Source of the DNA: Pseudisothecium myosuroides
Taxonomy: Eukaryota > Streptophyta > Bryopsida > Hypnales > Lembophyllaceae
Length of the DNA stretch: 64,000 nt
Assembly: GCA_951799445.1 (NCBI GenBank)
Contig: OX637296.1
Coordinates: forward strand, 10,664,001-10,728,000
Reading direction: 5' to 3'
Made by a program: the position numbers and the translations under genes. This document shows, one piece after another, positions 42,590 through 54,806 of the stretch (positions within the stretch are counted from its first letter, which is position 1; every line of letters begins with the position of its first letter). The notes under the pieces are model-generated. The model searched no databases and was not told the origin of the DNA. It was given only the letters and a program-made list of their open reading frames with translations.

Positions 42590-43400
42590 GAAATTACGCC
42601 CTTTAAAATAGCATTATTTCTCCAAGAAAAACCTACACAGATTGCGACGAGAAGTTGCAACAAACACGAATGAAGGCAATAGTTTCATCAGCGCGAGAAT
42701 TCAAACGCAGTAGAGATCGACACAAGTATGAACGCTTACAGATATTGGTGATGTTGCAGTAAAAACGGAGCTGGTCCGTCCAACTATTTCACACCGAAAT
42801 TTTTTACAAACTTCACTCTCCGATCAGAATCAACCCTCGGCGTACACCAGGGAACCAAGTAACTCCAACCTAAAAGGAAAGCAGCAGACAGAGACTCCTC
42901 AGAGGAGATGTGAACCAAGAAACGTCGCAAAATTTCAATACAATACAAGGAAGCATTAACTAGCTACAAACAAAGGCAATAATTTCATAAATACGTGAAA
43001 AAACAAACCAGTACAGTAGTGCATCGAAGCAAGACATAGAAAAGCCTACGGACCTTCGTGATGTCGCAACAGAAATGAAATTCGTCTCCTGAGCTCTTTC
43101 GCATTGAAGTTTTGTCAACTTCGAATAAATCCTCAGCGATCGCAAGACAGAAAATTACTCCAAACTACTTCACTACTCGGTGAAGATTAAATCGAAGCGA
43201 CGACTCAAATTGCGAGAGAAAATATTCCAGAGAAATGCATAAGCTGCACAGAAAAACGTCCGCCGTCGACAAAGGAAGGGGCACAGAGCGTTCCAAGTGG
43301 CCTATTGCCAGGCGGACACTGTGTAGCAGGGTGGTCCGATTCCTTTTGGTAACTTACTTTCGTCACTTTGAAGTGAGGATTTGTCCGCATGTGATTTATC
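42590..43400 (-). other. Duplicated 5' flank of dNK-B
   Basis: Parallels 20100-20990, including AAAAGCCTACGGACCTTCGT. No gene. Confidence 0.6.
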
Positions 43401-45234
43401 AAAGTTAGGATTAAAACGATGTAGTTGATGCTTAAAATAAACATATCATGTTTAGAAAATGTAGTTTTTTATTTGAAAAAATAATATTCCAAAAAAATTT
43501 GGCATCATTTTTGAAGTAATTTTTTGCAGATGGTGACCACAAGGTATAATAGCGTATCTAGTGATACAAATTATTAAAGACACTGCAGGTTTAAATATTA
43601 TTTTTATGTACTAATTTTCACAACAAAGATATTCTGTAATGAAACTATTGTAGAGTCCTAGCAGTTTGATACTTGTGTGCTAAATTGAATTTATTTTGCA
43701 AAAATAAGAATTAGGCAAGTGTCATTTTCTTGTAAAGATTATTTGATCAAGATTATATTTTTTACCGTACAAATAGAAATTGGAAAATGATTCTCTAAAA
43801 TTTTGGCATTTATTTACATAAATAAAAAATTTGTGCAAATTTGCTAGACAGTAGTCTATAGTAATTTTGTGGGTGATACTAATTTTGCAACCTCACTACT
43901 ATAACAAATGAATGTCTAAAAGTGGCAAAGAGATCTGCAGACACCAAATTCTAGTGTAAAGTCTTGGTGCCAAAGCGGCCCATCTAAGTGGATACATATG
44001 TGGTAAGTTAATATATACATATGGAAAGAAGTCTTAGAGCACCAAATTACAATATCAATTTGGTGCCAAAGGTCTTGATATACTTATATATATTAATGGT
44101 CAATATCATTACAAACTACATAGCAACAATAAGTGTAAGTTGAAGTCATTACAAAATACATAGCAATGATAAATATGGTTTACGGATTTACCACTTTCAA
44201 AGTAGGGGTTTGTGTATGTTCAAACACCATGATGTATGATAACTTGAGTAGTTCACTTGAGTACTTTCACACTTTCAAAGTAGGAGTTCATGTATAAACA
44301 CCATCAATATGTCATTTTGCAATTGTCCAACTCCTCTACATGCATTGTAATGTCTTGTATCAAATTAGTATTTGCTAGTGCTAGGATACTAACTTTCTTC
44401 TCCGTCATCTTTCCATGAATTAGTACATTATTTGTTGTCCTGCATCAATCCACTTCTTGTGCCACAACTGACGGAAGAAAATGAGGGGCAAAGGCTCTCC
44501 ATCCACCATCTTCTTCACTTCTTCATTGACATAGTAAAACACATGCACTCTGCAATATTTATGGCAAAAAACAAAACTATCCATGTCTTAAGCTATTTAT
44601 TCCATCTATTGCAAAATGGTTTGTATTACTTGGAAATAAATTGAAGCAATAACACAATAGTTTTCATCTAGCTTGAACATATTTTCAAAAAGAATCATTG
44701 GTAATGAATGAAAGATCAAGATGAATTGCTATAGATTTTTACAAAAAATTGAAAGTTATAAATTCTAGTAATGGTGATAGTTTCCTACATTTGTCTACTT
44801 TATTTCCAAAATATCAAATACGAGTTCAAATATGGACTTCATATATTTATTCTACCTTTTTTTCTATAAAATAAAATTCCCAAAAGACTTCAAATATAAG
44901 AAATTTTGAATGCTTTAAATATTGATTTCTATATATTAATCTACATAGTAAGTAAAATCAACCATTACTTAATAGTGTATAGTTGTATCTACTCAATTTG
45001 GTATTGAATAAACATAAAAAATTAACACCTATGGACACCAATTGAAAAAAAATTATAATCCCAAGAAGCTAATTAGTTTCTCTATCTTCAAATTAAAAAA
45101 ATAATTCATGACAAACTTGAGACTGTAGGTACCTGCTTGAAATTCAATTTGTTCTCTAAGAGGACAATGGTCCTTGGAACTAAAGTTATGTCCAAATAAG
45201 CTCCAAATAGAGGAGATCGTGCAATAAAACAAAA

Positions 45235-45475
45235 TTCAAAAATTTGAATTAAATTTTTTTTTCTCATAGATTATATTTTTGTCTACTTGGAAAGCTTTTA
45301 TTCATTTTATTTGAATTTGTTATGTAAAAGTTATCAACAATCTTGTATTTCAGGCATCTTTTTGAAAAAATAACTTGTAGAATTCATTTCTAAATGGATT
45401 TTTTATAATTTAAAATAAAGAAATCACATGGCTTAGTTTGCTTGCTAGAACAATCTCACCATTGGAATTAAAAAT
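45235..45475 (-). mobile_element. Partial reversed TTAA-element copy
   Basis: The reverse complement reads AATTCCAATGGTGAGATTGT, then a match through TTCTACAAGTTATTTTTTC and ATAAAATGAATAAAAGCTTT to the middle of P1. Both termini are missing. Confidence 0.65.
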
Positions 45476-46063
45476 AATGACAGCGGAGTGAAGTAACACG
45501 CAATTCGTTATTTTTGCACTTGAGCATATAAAATTGCACTTGAGCATATAAAATTGCACTTATTCATCGTACGAGCAAAATTTACCTCATAAAATTATTC
45601 AAGTTATCATACATTATGGTGTTTGTACTTGAACCCCTACTTTGAAAGTGTGAAAGTGAACTATTCAAGTTATCATGCATCATCACCATGATGTATGATA
45701 ACTTGAATAATTTCATTGTGTGGAAAATAAGTTGTTTAATTTAGGTTGTGTCAAGAATCCATTCCATGATGTATGATAACTTGAATAATTTCATTGTGTC
45801 ATTAAAGACTTTACCATGGAGCTTAAAATTTGAATCAATTTGGAGCTTAACTCTTAAATGACATTTTAGATTTTGGTAGACTTGAATTTGAGAATCTTTT
45901 TAACATCAACATTATCAGTGATTCAAAATGACCAGTGAATGATGATTTTCCGCCCTCCTCAAATTAATGGGCAACTTGAAAGCTATTGTACAAAAATTTT
46001 AACTTTTACAATGCCAAAACCACACATTCATATTTGTGATTCAAAATACAAAACCCAACTTAA

Positions 46064-47027
46064 CCCGTGAAGTTCTTTGACTATGTTTTCACCAAAAACG
46101 CTCCAAAACTGCCATATCTAGTACAAACACCAAACTTTTTAGAAAAAAACATTTTTAGACACATGTAATCGTAGGATCTTGTAGTACGCTAGTTTGAAAA
46201 TAAGTGAAAAAAAATTCAAAATTTTCCACCTTGCGGATTCAAAAATAATAGTGTTTGAATTGGCAAAAATCCATTTTTTGTCTTTGCAAAAAACAAGGTA
46301 GTTGCACTTTACAAGGTCACATTGGAATGAAAAAAAGTTAAAAGTGGTGGTGCTCCTTTTAATTCATTCTTCAAGGCAAGTTAGCTACATGCTTGAAATT
46401 TTTCACTTCATTTGGAATTGTACAACATATAGAAAAAAAATTGTTAGTAGAAAAAAGGAGAGAATAATTCAAAATACAAAATTGATAAGAATTTAACTAT
46501 GGAATTGAAAAATGTCAATTCCAGTAGTTATAATGTTGTTATAAAAAATCTACACCCAATTTTTTTATTTTTTTCAAAAAATATTGAAAATTGAGTGAAA
46601 TAAACAACTTCAAATTTTTTTTTAGAGTAGAGAATCTAAAACTGCCGGCAAACTAAAACTCCTTATAATTTTTTATTCATTGATTGAAATGTAATGATTC
46701 AAAACTTTCCACGTATATGTAAATCTACAAAACCAATTTCAAGTTTTTATTTTTGATGTAAACTTAAAAAACCAATTTCAAATTTTTATTTTTGAAAAAA
46801 GTGATTTTTTCTAATCTGCCCAGACTACCGAGTTGAGAAACAAACAACATATTGGGCCATAACTTTTGACTTATATTTCCACATGTCATGAAATTTAGTG
46901 CATATGAAAGATATTCCTTGTCCCCACCTTCTATTAAAATTTCCACCTAAAATATGCAAATTTATAGTCACAAGTATGTGCCCAAAATTGTTATGTTGCA
47001 AAAAATAGCAAGCGCGTCCTTTAGAGG
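46064..47027 (+). mobile_element. TTAA-flanked piggyBac-like element, copy P3
   Basis: 964 bp flanked by TTAA (46060-46063, 47028-47031); ends CCCGTGAAGTTCTTT and GCGTCCTTTAGAGG, slightly decayed. The paralogous site at 25722-25725 reads CAACTTAATAGATGCAACTC with a single TTAA and no element, proving insertion with duplication of TTAA. Confidence 0.9.
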
Positions 47028-47429
47028 TTAATAGATGCAACTCTTGGAGACAAAGGGAATAATATAAAAATTGGATCCTAGTTCAATATTGGAGATGCAA
47101 TCCTCACGAGTCCCTAAATAACAAAACTAAACCCTGGTATGATGTTTAAGTTGTAAGCTTTTAATACCAAGGTTTGGAACACTCGTTGGAACACCAAATC
47201 CGCCACTTATTCTCAATTTGTCTCACATACAAGACAAACTTTCCATGGCTGTTATTTAGCTTCTATGATTAATGTCTTCCAGACGAAGAAATGAAAGGCC
47301 TATCATAGTTGATTCTAATTTTACCTAGTGCTTTTTCTCAAAATCCAGAACAAGTATTGTATGATAATGGGAAAGAAATTGAAAGCAAAATTTTGAGATG
47401 ACGATGGGGGCGGCGTTGTTTGGAGGCGT

Positions 47430-49587
47430 TTAGACATCCCAACACAATGCCATAAGAGCGGTGTCATTCTCATTGAAACCTTTCTTTGATTCTCTGTTGA
47501 GATCGGAGTCGGCAGAGAGATCAATTCGGGCTCCAGCGCTTGGCTGCTTCGTAAGTTTTTCGACGTCGACCGCATGGTGCCCAGAAAGGTTAGCTCTATC
47601 CCTCTCACTCGCTTTCCGCACGCCTTTCTTGTAGTAGAAACACCACAAGACCAGCTGCGCAATAGTGAGGAGGGTGCCCAAGCCATTTGGAATCTGTGAG
47701 ATTTCAACAATGGTCTTTATCAGGAATACTACAATGTAATAAGACTCCTCTATGGAGAGTCTGAATTTAAGAAGGATAAGATTATGAGATATAACCGTGC
47801 TGTCCACATCCCATTCTTACTTGCTTCCTCTTGCTACAGAATTGAGGTTATGCATTTGCTTGGTAAAATCAGAGACAAACTAAGAGGAGAAGTGAGAAGT
47901 GAACCATCCGAGTCAAACTGAAACTGGTGGAGAGGAAGTCACTCACGTAGATGAACATGTTTTTCTTGATGATACCGTAACTTGTCCAGATAAGGCCGTT
48001 CCAGAAACAGGCGAAGGATAACAGGAACGGCATACTTGCTACAGATTGTGGTCTTATCACCTCCTTCTGCTCAAAGTGGCCAAGACAATGCATGTTTGGT
48101 AAGTGAGAGGACCGTGTAATTGTTTGCATGACAATCCGGAACTATCCATTTCCAGAATTTGAACAACATGCTTCACAATCTACGTTATCTGCCAATGTCC
48201 TTGGGGGTTATTTCGCCTCACTTTAACATGCACCAAAGACAGAACTTGGGAGGTTGAACATCCCAATTTGTTTTATTTAACACGTTTTGTCAGAAAATTC
48301 GAAGCTGTCGTTATTTTCGTGGAACAAGGCCAGTGTACTCGCCAATAATGTCAGGTACAAACACATTAGAGAATTTCGAAGTACAGAATGCTAGCTCACC
48401 ATGACCGACAGAGGAGCTGCGTAAATTAGCACCCCGATGATAACGCAAACTGAACCGACCACCTCAGCTCGACTATCCTTGGACTTGACAACCACCAGAA
48501 TCACAGAAACCAAAGCTCCATATAATGTGCTGATAACTGCGAGCAGTATGGATACTGTTTTCTGCACTCTTCAGGAAGACATTGTTGTATCACGTCTTGC
48601 AGCAATGACCCAAAGCACAACCTAAGTATCATCATCTCTGACGCAGAATCACAAGTGGGAGCAGGCGCTCAGAGAGGCATGGTTTTGTCGGTATTGTTAC
48701 CGATTGCCGTTCCAACGCATGCTTGCCGTTTGACGTGCAGGAGCTTACAACAATTCGGTTTCCACTAGATACCAATAATCATTGTTCGAATTGCTCTTCT
48801 AAGGTGCTCACTTGAATCATGTTACATTCTATACATATTCTCAGCTGGAAATTTCAGTTTGGAAACATACCCTGCTGTTGTGGGAGCCAAAAAGAAGATG
48901 AATGGTAACATAACAGCCCTCCATGATCAAGCCAGCAACGTTGATGGACACCACAAAAATGAGTCCGGCCACAGCTCCGGATCCATAGAAGGTCCATAGC
49001 ATGAAATTTAGGAGTGTTGCAACGTATGGCAAAGCTCTTCGCCTTACAGATCTTGAAGAATGTGGGCCTTTAAGTACAAGCATTGTTATTTCATATTTCA
49101 ATACACTGGCAATCGATCGACTTCATATATCTTATCAAGTGACGTAGATCACGATCCTAGCATTTTGCTTACACTTTCAATCAATCGATGTACTATCACT
49201 GGACTTGGACGAGTTGTCAAACAAATTGTGATCATTATGTAGTATTAGGATTTTGTTCACTGTATGCTCACATGGGGGATAGAAACAGTCCTAACGCAGT
49301 GATATTTCCTCTGAAGACACAACCAAGTAAACACCGGTCAGAAAGTGCTGTGAGCAGATTATTTCGTCCACATGTCCTACAGTATAGAGCTGTCTCAATA
49401 CGCTTCTGATCCCTCGAGTACTTGTAATAGTCTTGCATTGTGTCTCTGGTAACAAAACAACAGAGGATTGTTTCCAAAATCTGTCATGCTAGTCTTCGTA
49501 TCGTCTCGCGTAATTTGCCAATGAATCACACTAACGACCTTACCGAGTATACCGAGAGTCTTCTGGATCACAAGTGGAATTTGAGGA
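47430..49587 (-). pseudogene. SWEET-B, frameshifted duplicate with complete C-terminal tail
   Basis: Same exon layout as SWEET-A: ~49587-49544, 49308-49272, 49067-48871, 48561-48400, 48066-47947, 47693-47430. Exon 3 lacks 17 bp between GGCGAAGAGC and TTTGCC, which shifts the frame before the first YVATLLNFMLW block, so a normal protein cannot be made unless an in-frame start lies downstream. The other exons are open. The last exon keeps the tail ERDRANLSGHHAVDVEKLT to a stop at 47430, the part lost from SWEET-A. As in copy A, exon 1 has no in-frame ATG. Confidence 0.85.
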
Positions 49588-49855
49588 TCAACACTTAATC
49601 ATTTGTGAAACGACCTGGTGAGCACATTCATATGATCACTAAAATTTCATCTCCTAGCCGTATGTTAGGTGGTCATTTTGTCAATTTCGCTGAAATGGCG
49701 CGATTCTGTGAGAAGAAATTATGACATTCATCTACACAAAAGCTCAATAGGCTAGGACTGGTGTAGATTTACGTTTCATGTCGAGCATGCTGAAAGTGCC
49801 AAAGTTGTGGAATTGACGTTATGATCCGTTTCTAAGGAATACTACTAGAATCATG

Positions 49856-51346
49856 CACAGCGGACTCTTTTGGAATTTCCTGCAACTGGTTTAGAGATTC
49901 CATAGTTTTTCCGGAATGGTTTCTCCTAGTTTCTATATTTCCCGGTGTTCTAATGTCATCATGCAGGGATTTTCATAAATCCCCCCAAATCCCCCAAGTG
50001 CAATCCAAATTGGTAGACTTTGCAACACATTGACACATTTTGCATCTCAATGCTGTTTCCACCTAATATCTGGTAGATTTTAGAAGATGCAATTGTCCCA
50101 TATGGATTGTCAAGGGTACCTTGAGGTTGGACACATAATACTTGTAAGTTGTCTATCATTCGAGGTACTGAATTCCATTCTAAAAAGTCAAACATTTCAA
50201 GAGTTTGTACATTTTTTAAATATAGAAGTTTTACAATATATGAAATTGTAAAATGTTTAAACAAATGAATTCTTTATAATACAGTAGAACCATTAGAGAA
50301 AAATTCAACTCACTGATGGGCTGCTTGGGTTTGACAATCCAGGCTATTTCACGAGCCCTAGGGGGCCTACTCAAAGTACCAGAAACCTGTCCATATCTTG
50401 TGTGATCGAAAAAAGGGACAAAGGCTAGGCGACAACATATACAGCAATAAACCTTAGTATTTTATGTTACTACTGTCAGAAGAGCGTACCTGCATTCGTT
50501 TTTTTTATCAGATGTCTGACACTCGAGGTGTACCATATTAAAGTTGGCCAATGGTATTGAATCACCCACCATACAACAATCATCACACCCCCTGCCAAAA
50601 GTGAGCAGCAATAGGGGATACCAGTTCACTGAAGGACAAAATAAATGCAATCTCGGGTACCCTTGAGCGCATCCTAGCAGCCCCCCAGAGAGTCGCTTTT
50701 TCCTCTAATGCCTCTCTTAGTGCATAGTGTTGGAACTATGCACTAAGAGAGGTTTATGCATTTGGAGAAGTTCAGTACTGTTCACTATCTAACGTGGCTT
50801 CTAACTACAGGGCCTCCAACCACATGGCTTCTAACTAAAAGGCCTCCAAGCATTGTTGAACAATAAAGACTTCAAAGTACAATCTCTCTTAGTGCATATT
50901 ATGCACTAACAGAGTATGCACTAAGAGAGGTTCTACTGTACTAGTATTTTGAACACCTGAAATCTAGAGAACGGTTTGTACTAAAAATTTTGAATGAGTA
51001 AATCAATAAGATTGGAATTCAAAATCTACATATTTGTCAAATTTCAGCTTCCAAAATCTATGAATTGCATTGATTATGCAAACTAAAATCTACATTAAAG
51101 TTAGATTTTAGAGGCATAAACCTACATTCTAGAATATTGAATTTCACAAATTGAGTTGATTTGAAGGCGGGGACATCTTCAAATAACACTAAAAAATGCA
51201 CAGATTTCTCCCTTAAAATTCCTTGTCTCACATTTCCTTGTGACAACCACATTTTCTGTGAACAACAATTTTGTAACGTTTCTTTGTTTATTTAGAGGGG
51301 ATTTTTAGGACAATACCGGCAAGGGATTCAAAAAAAGTTCCTTGTG
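49856..51346. mobile_element. CACA-ended 1.49 kb element with ATG target duplication
   Basis: Left end CACAGCGGACTCTTTTGGAA and the inverse of the right end, CACAAGGAACTTTTTTTGAA, form imperfect terminal repeats; ATG on both sides. The duplicate upstream of SWEET-A reads AATCATGATACCAGTG (41629 on) without it. A minus-strand frame at 50264-49959 is open but unrecognised. It contains a nested Emigrant-like MITE. Confidence 0.75.
50282..50938. mobile_element. Emigrant/Lemi1-like (pogo type) element, copy 2
   Basis: CAGTAGAACC at the left and GGTTCTACTG at the right, both flanked by TA. Near the right are hairpins built on CTCTCTTAGTGCATA / TATGCACTAAGAGAG (50707-50750 and 50885-50930). No transposase. 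Confidence 0.75.
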
Positions 51347-51349
51347 ATG

Positions 51350-52465
51350 ATAATAGTATTAGCTCCCTCCATGTATCCCAAAGAACTTATCATAACTACG
51401 CTTTTTCTAATTTGCTTCATATGACATACTCAAATATGGAATTTAAAAAATTCTAAAAAATGAGGGATACAAATTTAACCAAGACATTTAAAAATAGATT
51501 TTTTTGATTTCGGCATTGGATTCCTAATTCAATAGTTATAGCGTTCCAAAATCAAAACGCAACCAAACTAGCAGGTGTTTCTTGCAATCACCCTTATAAA
51601 TTCTCAAAGTAATATATCCAAGTGTATCAAAATCCAACATTGATAGGCTCTCATAGACTTTTATATCTTGACTGTATCTCGGGGGGTTCACTATTCGTGG
51701 TTGTTATAGATCACGTGCGAACAAGGGGTATTATTCGGGGGGGTATTTTGATAGTGGGGAGCAATTAATTGGACCCTATCATTACCTAATTTTCTAATTT
51801 GCCCTATTTTTAAGTACCCTATACTTACTTTGAATTCAATGGAGACGTTAATTTTTCACACCCTATCTTAATTATAATTGATTAGTTTTAATGTGAAGAC
51901 GGTCCTTCAGAATCATCCGAGGAATCATCACATGCAATATCACAAACTTGAATGAATTTGAAAGAACGTCATCCATTCTCTTTTTTTCTTTATAATTGTA
52001 ATGTGTAGCCATGAAGTAGTGGATACTAGGGTGGACACCAAGGCATGGGCACCTAAAACTGACACTCTCCTATGTATAGTTGTCCAACATTTCTTATAAT
52101 TTTTTGTTTCCGTATTTTTTTTAATCTTTCTTCCTTATTTTATAATTATTCCCCATTTTTTTAATTCCTGGTTCTTTATTTATCTCTTTATTCCATTTTT
52201 TTTCTTTCTTCCTTATTTCTTTATTATTCCCCATTATTTTAATCTTTCTTCTTTATTTCTTTATTATTCCCCATTTTTTTTTATCTTTCTTACTTATTTC
52301 TTTATTATTCCCCATTTTTTTATTCCTGGTTCTTTATTTATTTCTTTCTTCCATTTTTTTTCTTTCTTCCTTATTTCTTTATTATTCCCCCTTTTTTCTT
52401 CTTTCTTCGTTCTTTCTTTATTATTCCCCATTTTTTTTATTCCTAGTTCTTTATTTATTTCTTAT
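51350..52465. other. Gene-free DNA with pyrimidine-rich minisatellite
   Basis: 51350-51415 is the last homology to unit 1 (41650-41708). 51685-51860 resembles the terminus of the 35915 element. 52090-52455 repeats TTTCTTTATTATTCCCCATT and TTCCTGGTTCTTTATTTAT in irregular tandem. Confidence 0.65.
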
Positions 52466-52904
52466 GGGGGCACAGAAACTTAGAATAAAGGAAGATAGCA
52501 TAGAAATAGGTTAGGAGTTAGTCAAAAATTTCAAAATTTTGGTAGGAAAAAGGAAATTAGATCCGGATACGGACAAATTCCGGATAGTTAGAATCCGAGA
52601 TCCTGATCCTGTAACGGATCTTAAAATCCGAGTTAGGTCGGATCGGAACGAGCTACGGAATAGGTATCCGACCTACGCTGCTAGGGAACCGTTACGGGAA
52701 CGGACCTCTTTCCGTTCGCCGAGGGGAACGGTCGGCAGCTCGACTAGTACTTAAACCCTCGCCATACCTAATCTTCCTCATTCTTCACTTTGCTGATTGT
52801 CTTGCGCACTTAGCTGAGAGAAAGAGTGGTGAGTTAGAGATCGTGACAGGGAGAGACGGGTGAGGTTGGTGCCGATTGCACCGGATTTAGTTGTCGGTGT
52901 CGGT

Positions 52905-54806
52905 ATGGCGGAGTCCAGCAAACCGGTAGCGCATCGACCCTCTGTTACAGCTCGGATAGTTAGACCAGCGATTCCTGCCGACCCAACGCACCGGAAGGAG
53001 TTAGAGACAGATCTGACCCGAATGGTGTGTGTAGGTTTGATCCACCGACCGTGGAATGTTAAGAACGCGGAGATGCTGGAGCAGTTGATCTCGGGGGTCC
53101 CGAATCAGTTCGAGTTGACTGTGAGAGGCCAACCCGGAGCATGGACGGCGGATGTATAGGCTGACGTTTACGGGTTTGGGAAGGACGGATCCGGATTAGG
53201 TTCTCGGGTAGAGACGTACGGGATTGGGAAGTTCCGCAATCCGGTTACCACTAAGGACGGATACCCAGTGAGTGACTGTAAGGACGCTAGGCAGAAACGG
53301 GTGTTGGAATTTTTGATTCCAATCATGTATCCGGAAAAGCCCACCCGAGTTACGGTTACGGTGGCCAACACTATCTTTGGGGCTTTAGAAGATAAGGTAG
53401 TTCACTGGGGGAAAGTTCTAGCCGGGATAGTAAAGAAGCTCGTGTCACACGTAGGGAAGGGGAAGCCGAGTCTTCTCAGTCCGTACCTGTTTCACCTGTA
53501 TCACCATCAGGAGGTGCTGACGAGTGAAGAGATGGTGATTTACAACACCGAGTTGGAAATCGTGAAGTACGGTCTCACGCACGAGATTCCACCGGATACT
53601 CCGATCGAGGGAGAGGAGGAAGAAGAAGAAGAAGACGATGAAGAGGAAGAAGAACCGCAGCAGCAGGACCTGGTCGACAAGCGGGAGAAGAGAAGGAAGT
53701 CGACCAATCCGAACTCGAGGGTGGAACAGCTGACCCCGGAAAAGGGTGAGCCGAGTCAACCCCCGGAACCGGAACCGCAGTCGGACTTCTTCGACGCCGG
53801 AACGCAGTGGATGGAGGAGGCCAAGCACATGTATTTCGGCATGTCGAACATGATCTTGGGGATTGCTGCAGAGTTGAAGGTGGAGCCGGAGGATATCGTA
53901 AATCAGATCCGGAAACTATCGAGCCCGGATCTGCTTCGTGAGAAGGACGAGCGGATCAAGAGCTTGGAGAAGGAAAGGGATGGCCTGTTAGGTCGGGTGA
54001 ACTGGGCGGATACGGATGCCGTAGTTGCACGGCAGAAGGAGGCGGAAGCTCTCCAACTCGTCCACAATCTGACTGCGTTGGTGGAGCAGCCCGCGGAAGC
54101 TGTGGTCAAATCCCGACTCTTCACCAATCAGCTGAGTGGCATAGGCCACTTATCCGGGTCCAAGGTGGTAACAATTTTGGTGGACTTCCAGGCCCGGATG
54201 GAAGGTATTCTGAAGGAGATGGCGCAACTGTTGGGACACCTCGACCCCAACAAGCCCTTGGACTTCACCCACTTTCCGGAGCTGCCCAACGTCGACTTGT
54301 TGAAGACGCCCCAGAAGCCGGGGTCAGGGATGAGTTTACCCGCATCCCCAAGACCTACTCCAGGTCAGGCACGGATCCAGACGAAGACCACGAAGTTCGG
54401 CCAGACCAGGAGTGTCCAGTCAATTCCGGTAGGAGAAGGGAGTTCCGTTCCGGCATCCGGAACATCCGTCCGGAGCGATTTAATCCAACGGATGGGGGCC
54501 TTGGCAAACTCGGCTCGGACCAATCCGGTCGACTTTACTCACATGCAGAAGGCATCGCCCAGGAGGAATACAACTCCGATTCAGCTGGACGATTCGCTAG
54601 AGAAAGAGATCAGAGTGGAGATGATCCAGGAGTCCGAGAAGGGGGAATTCACTTCCGGCGATGAGACGGAATCAGATGACGACCCGCCGCCGGTCCAGCG
54701 GAAGATTCCGACCCGGGCTGCAACGAAGTCCACTCCACCGAAAGGGAGCAGGAAACCACCTGTAGGGCCAAGTAGCAGCGCAAAGAAATCAAAGCGGGGA
54801 AAGTAA
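52905..54806 (+). pseudogene. Unrecognised retrotransposon-associated ORF (one in-frame TAG)
   Basis: From ATG at 52905 (MAESSKPVAHRPSV) the frame runs 84 codons to TAG at 53157-53159 and then stays open in the same frame to the TAA at 54806, about 633 codons in all. Features: a folded-looking N-terminal half containing VHWGKVLAGIVKKLVSHVGK and LSPYLFHLYHHQEVLTSEE, resembling plant-transposon protein domains; a Glu/Asp run (53610-53660); a helical Glu/Lys segment; a Pro/Ser/Thr-rich basic C-terminus ending KKSKRGK. CCGGA-rich base use matches the downstream gag, suggesting the same element. Function unknown. Confidence 0.6.

Larger units (their letters stand above)
43440..47429. other. Spacer of duplication unit 2 (no gene)
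   Basis: Non-coding; homologous to 21290-26121. It carries the TTAA element P3, a reversed partial TTAA copy at 45235-45475 and a 21 bp tandem repeat (TTGCACTTGAGCATATAAAA) at 45518-45562. It lacks the CACTA, Stowaway and TTA-type insertions of the other copy. Confidence 0.7.

Noticed and set aside
47321..47710. Alternative minus-strand 129-codon ORF overlapping the SWEET-B last exon
   Set aside because: Different frame from the conserved IPNGLGTLLTIAQLVLWCFY exon; no independent support.
50707..50750. Strong hairpin as a transcription terminator
   Set aside because: It lies inside an Emigrant-like element and its arms recur nearby; transposon structure explains it better.
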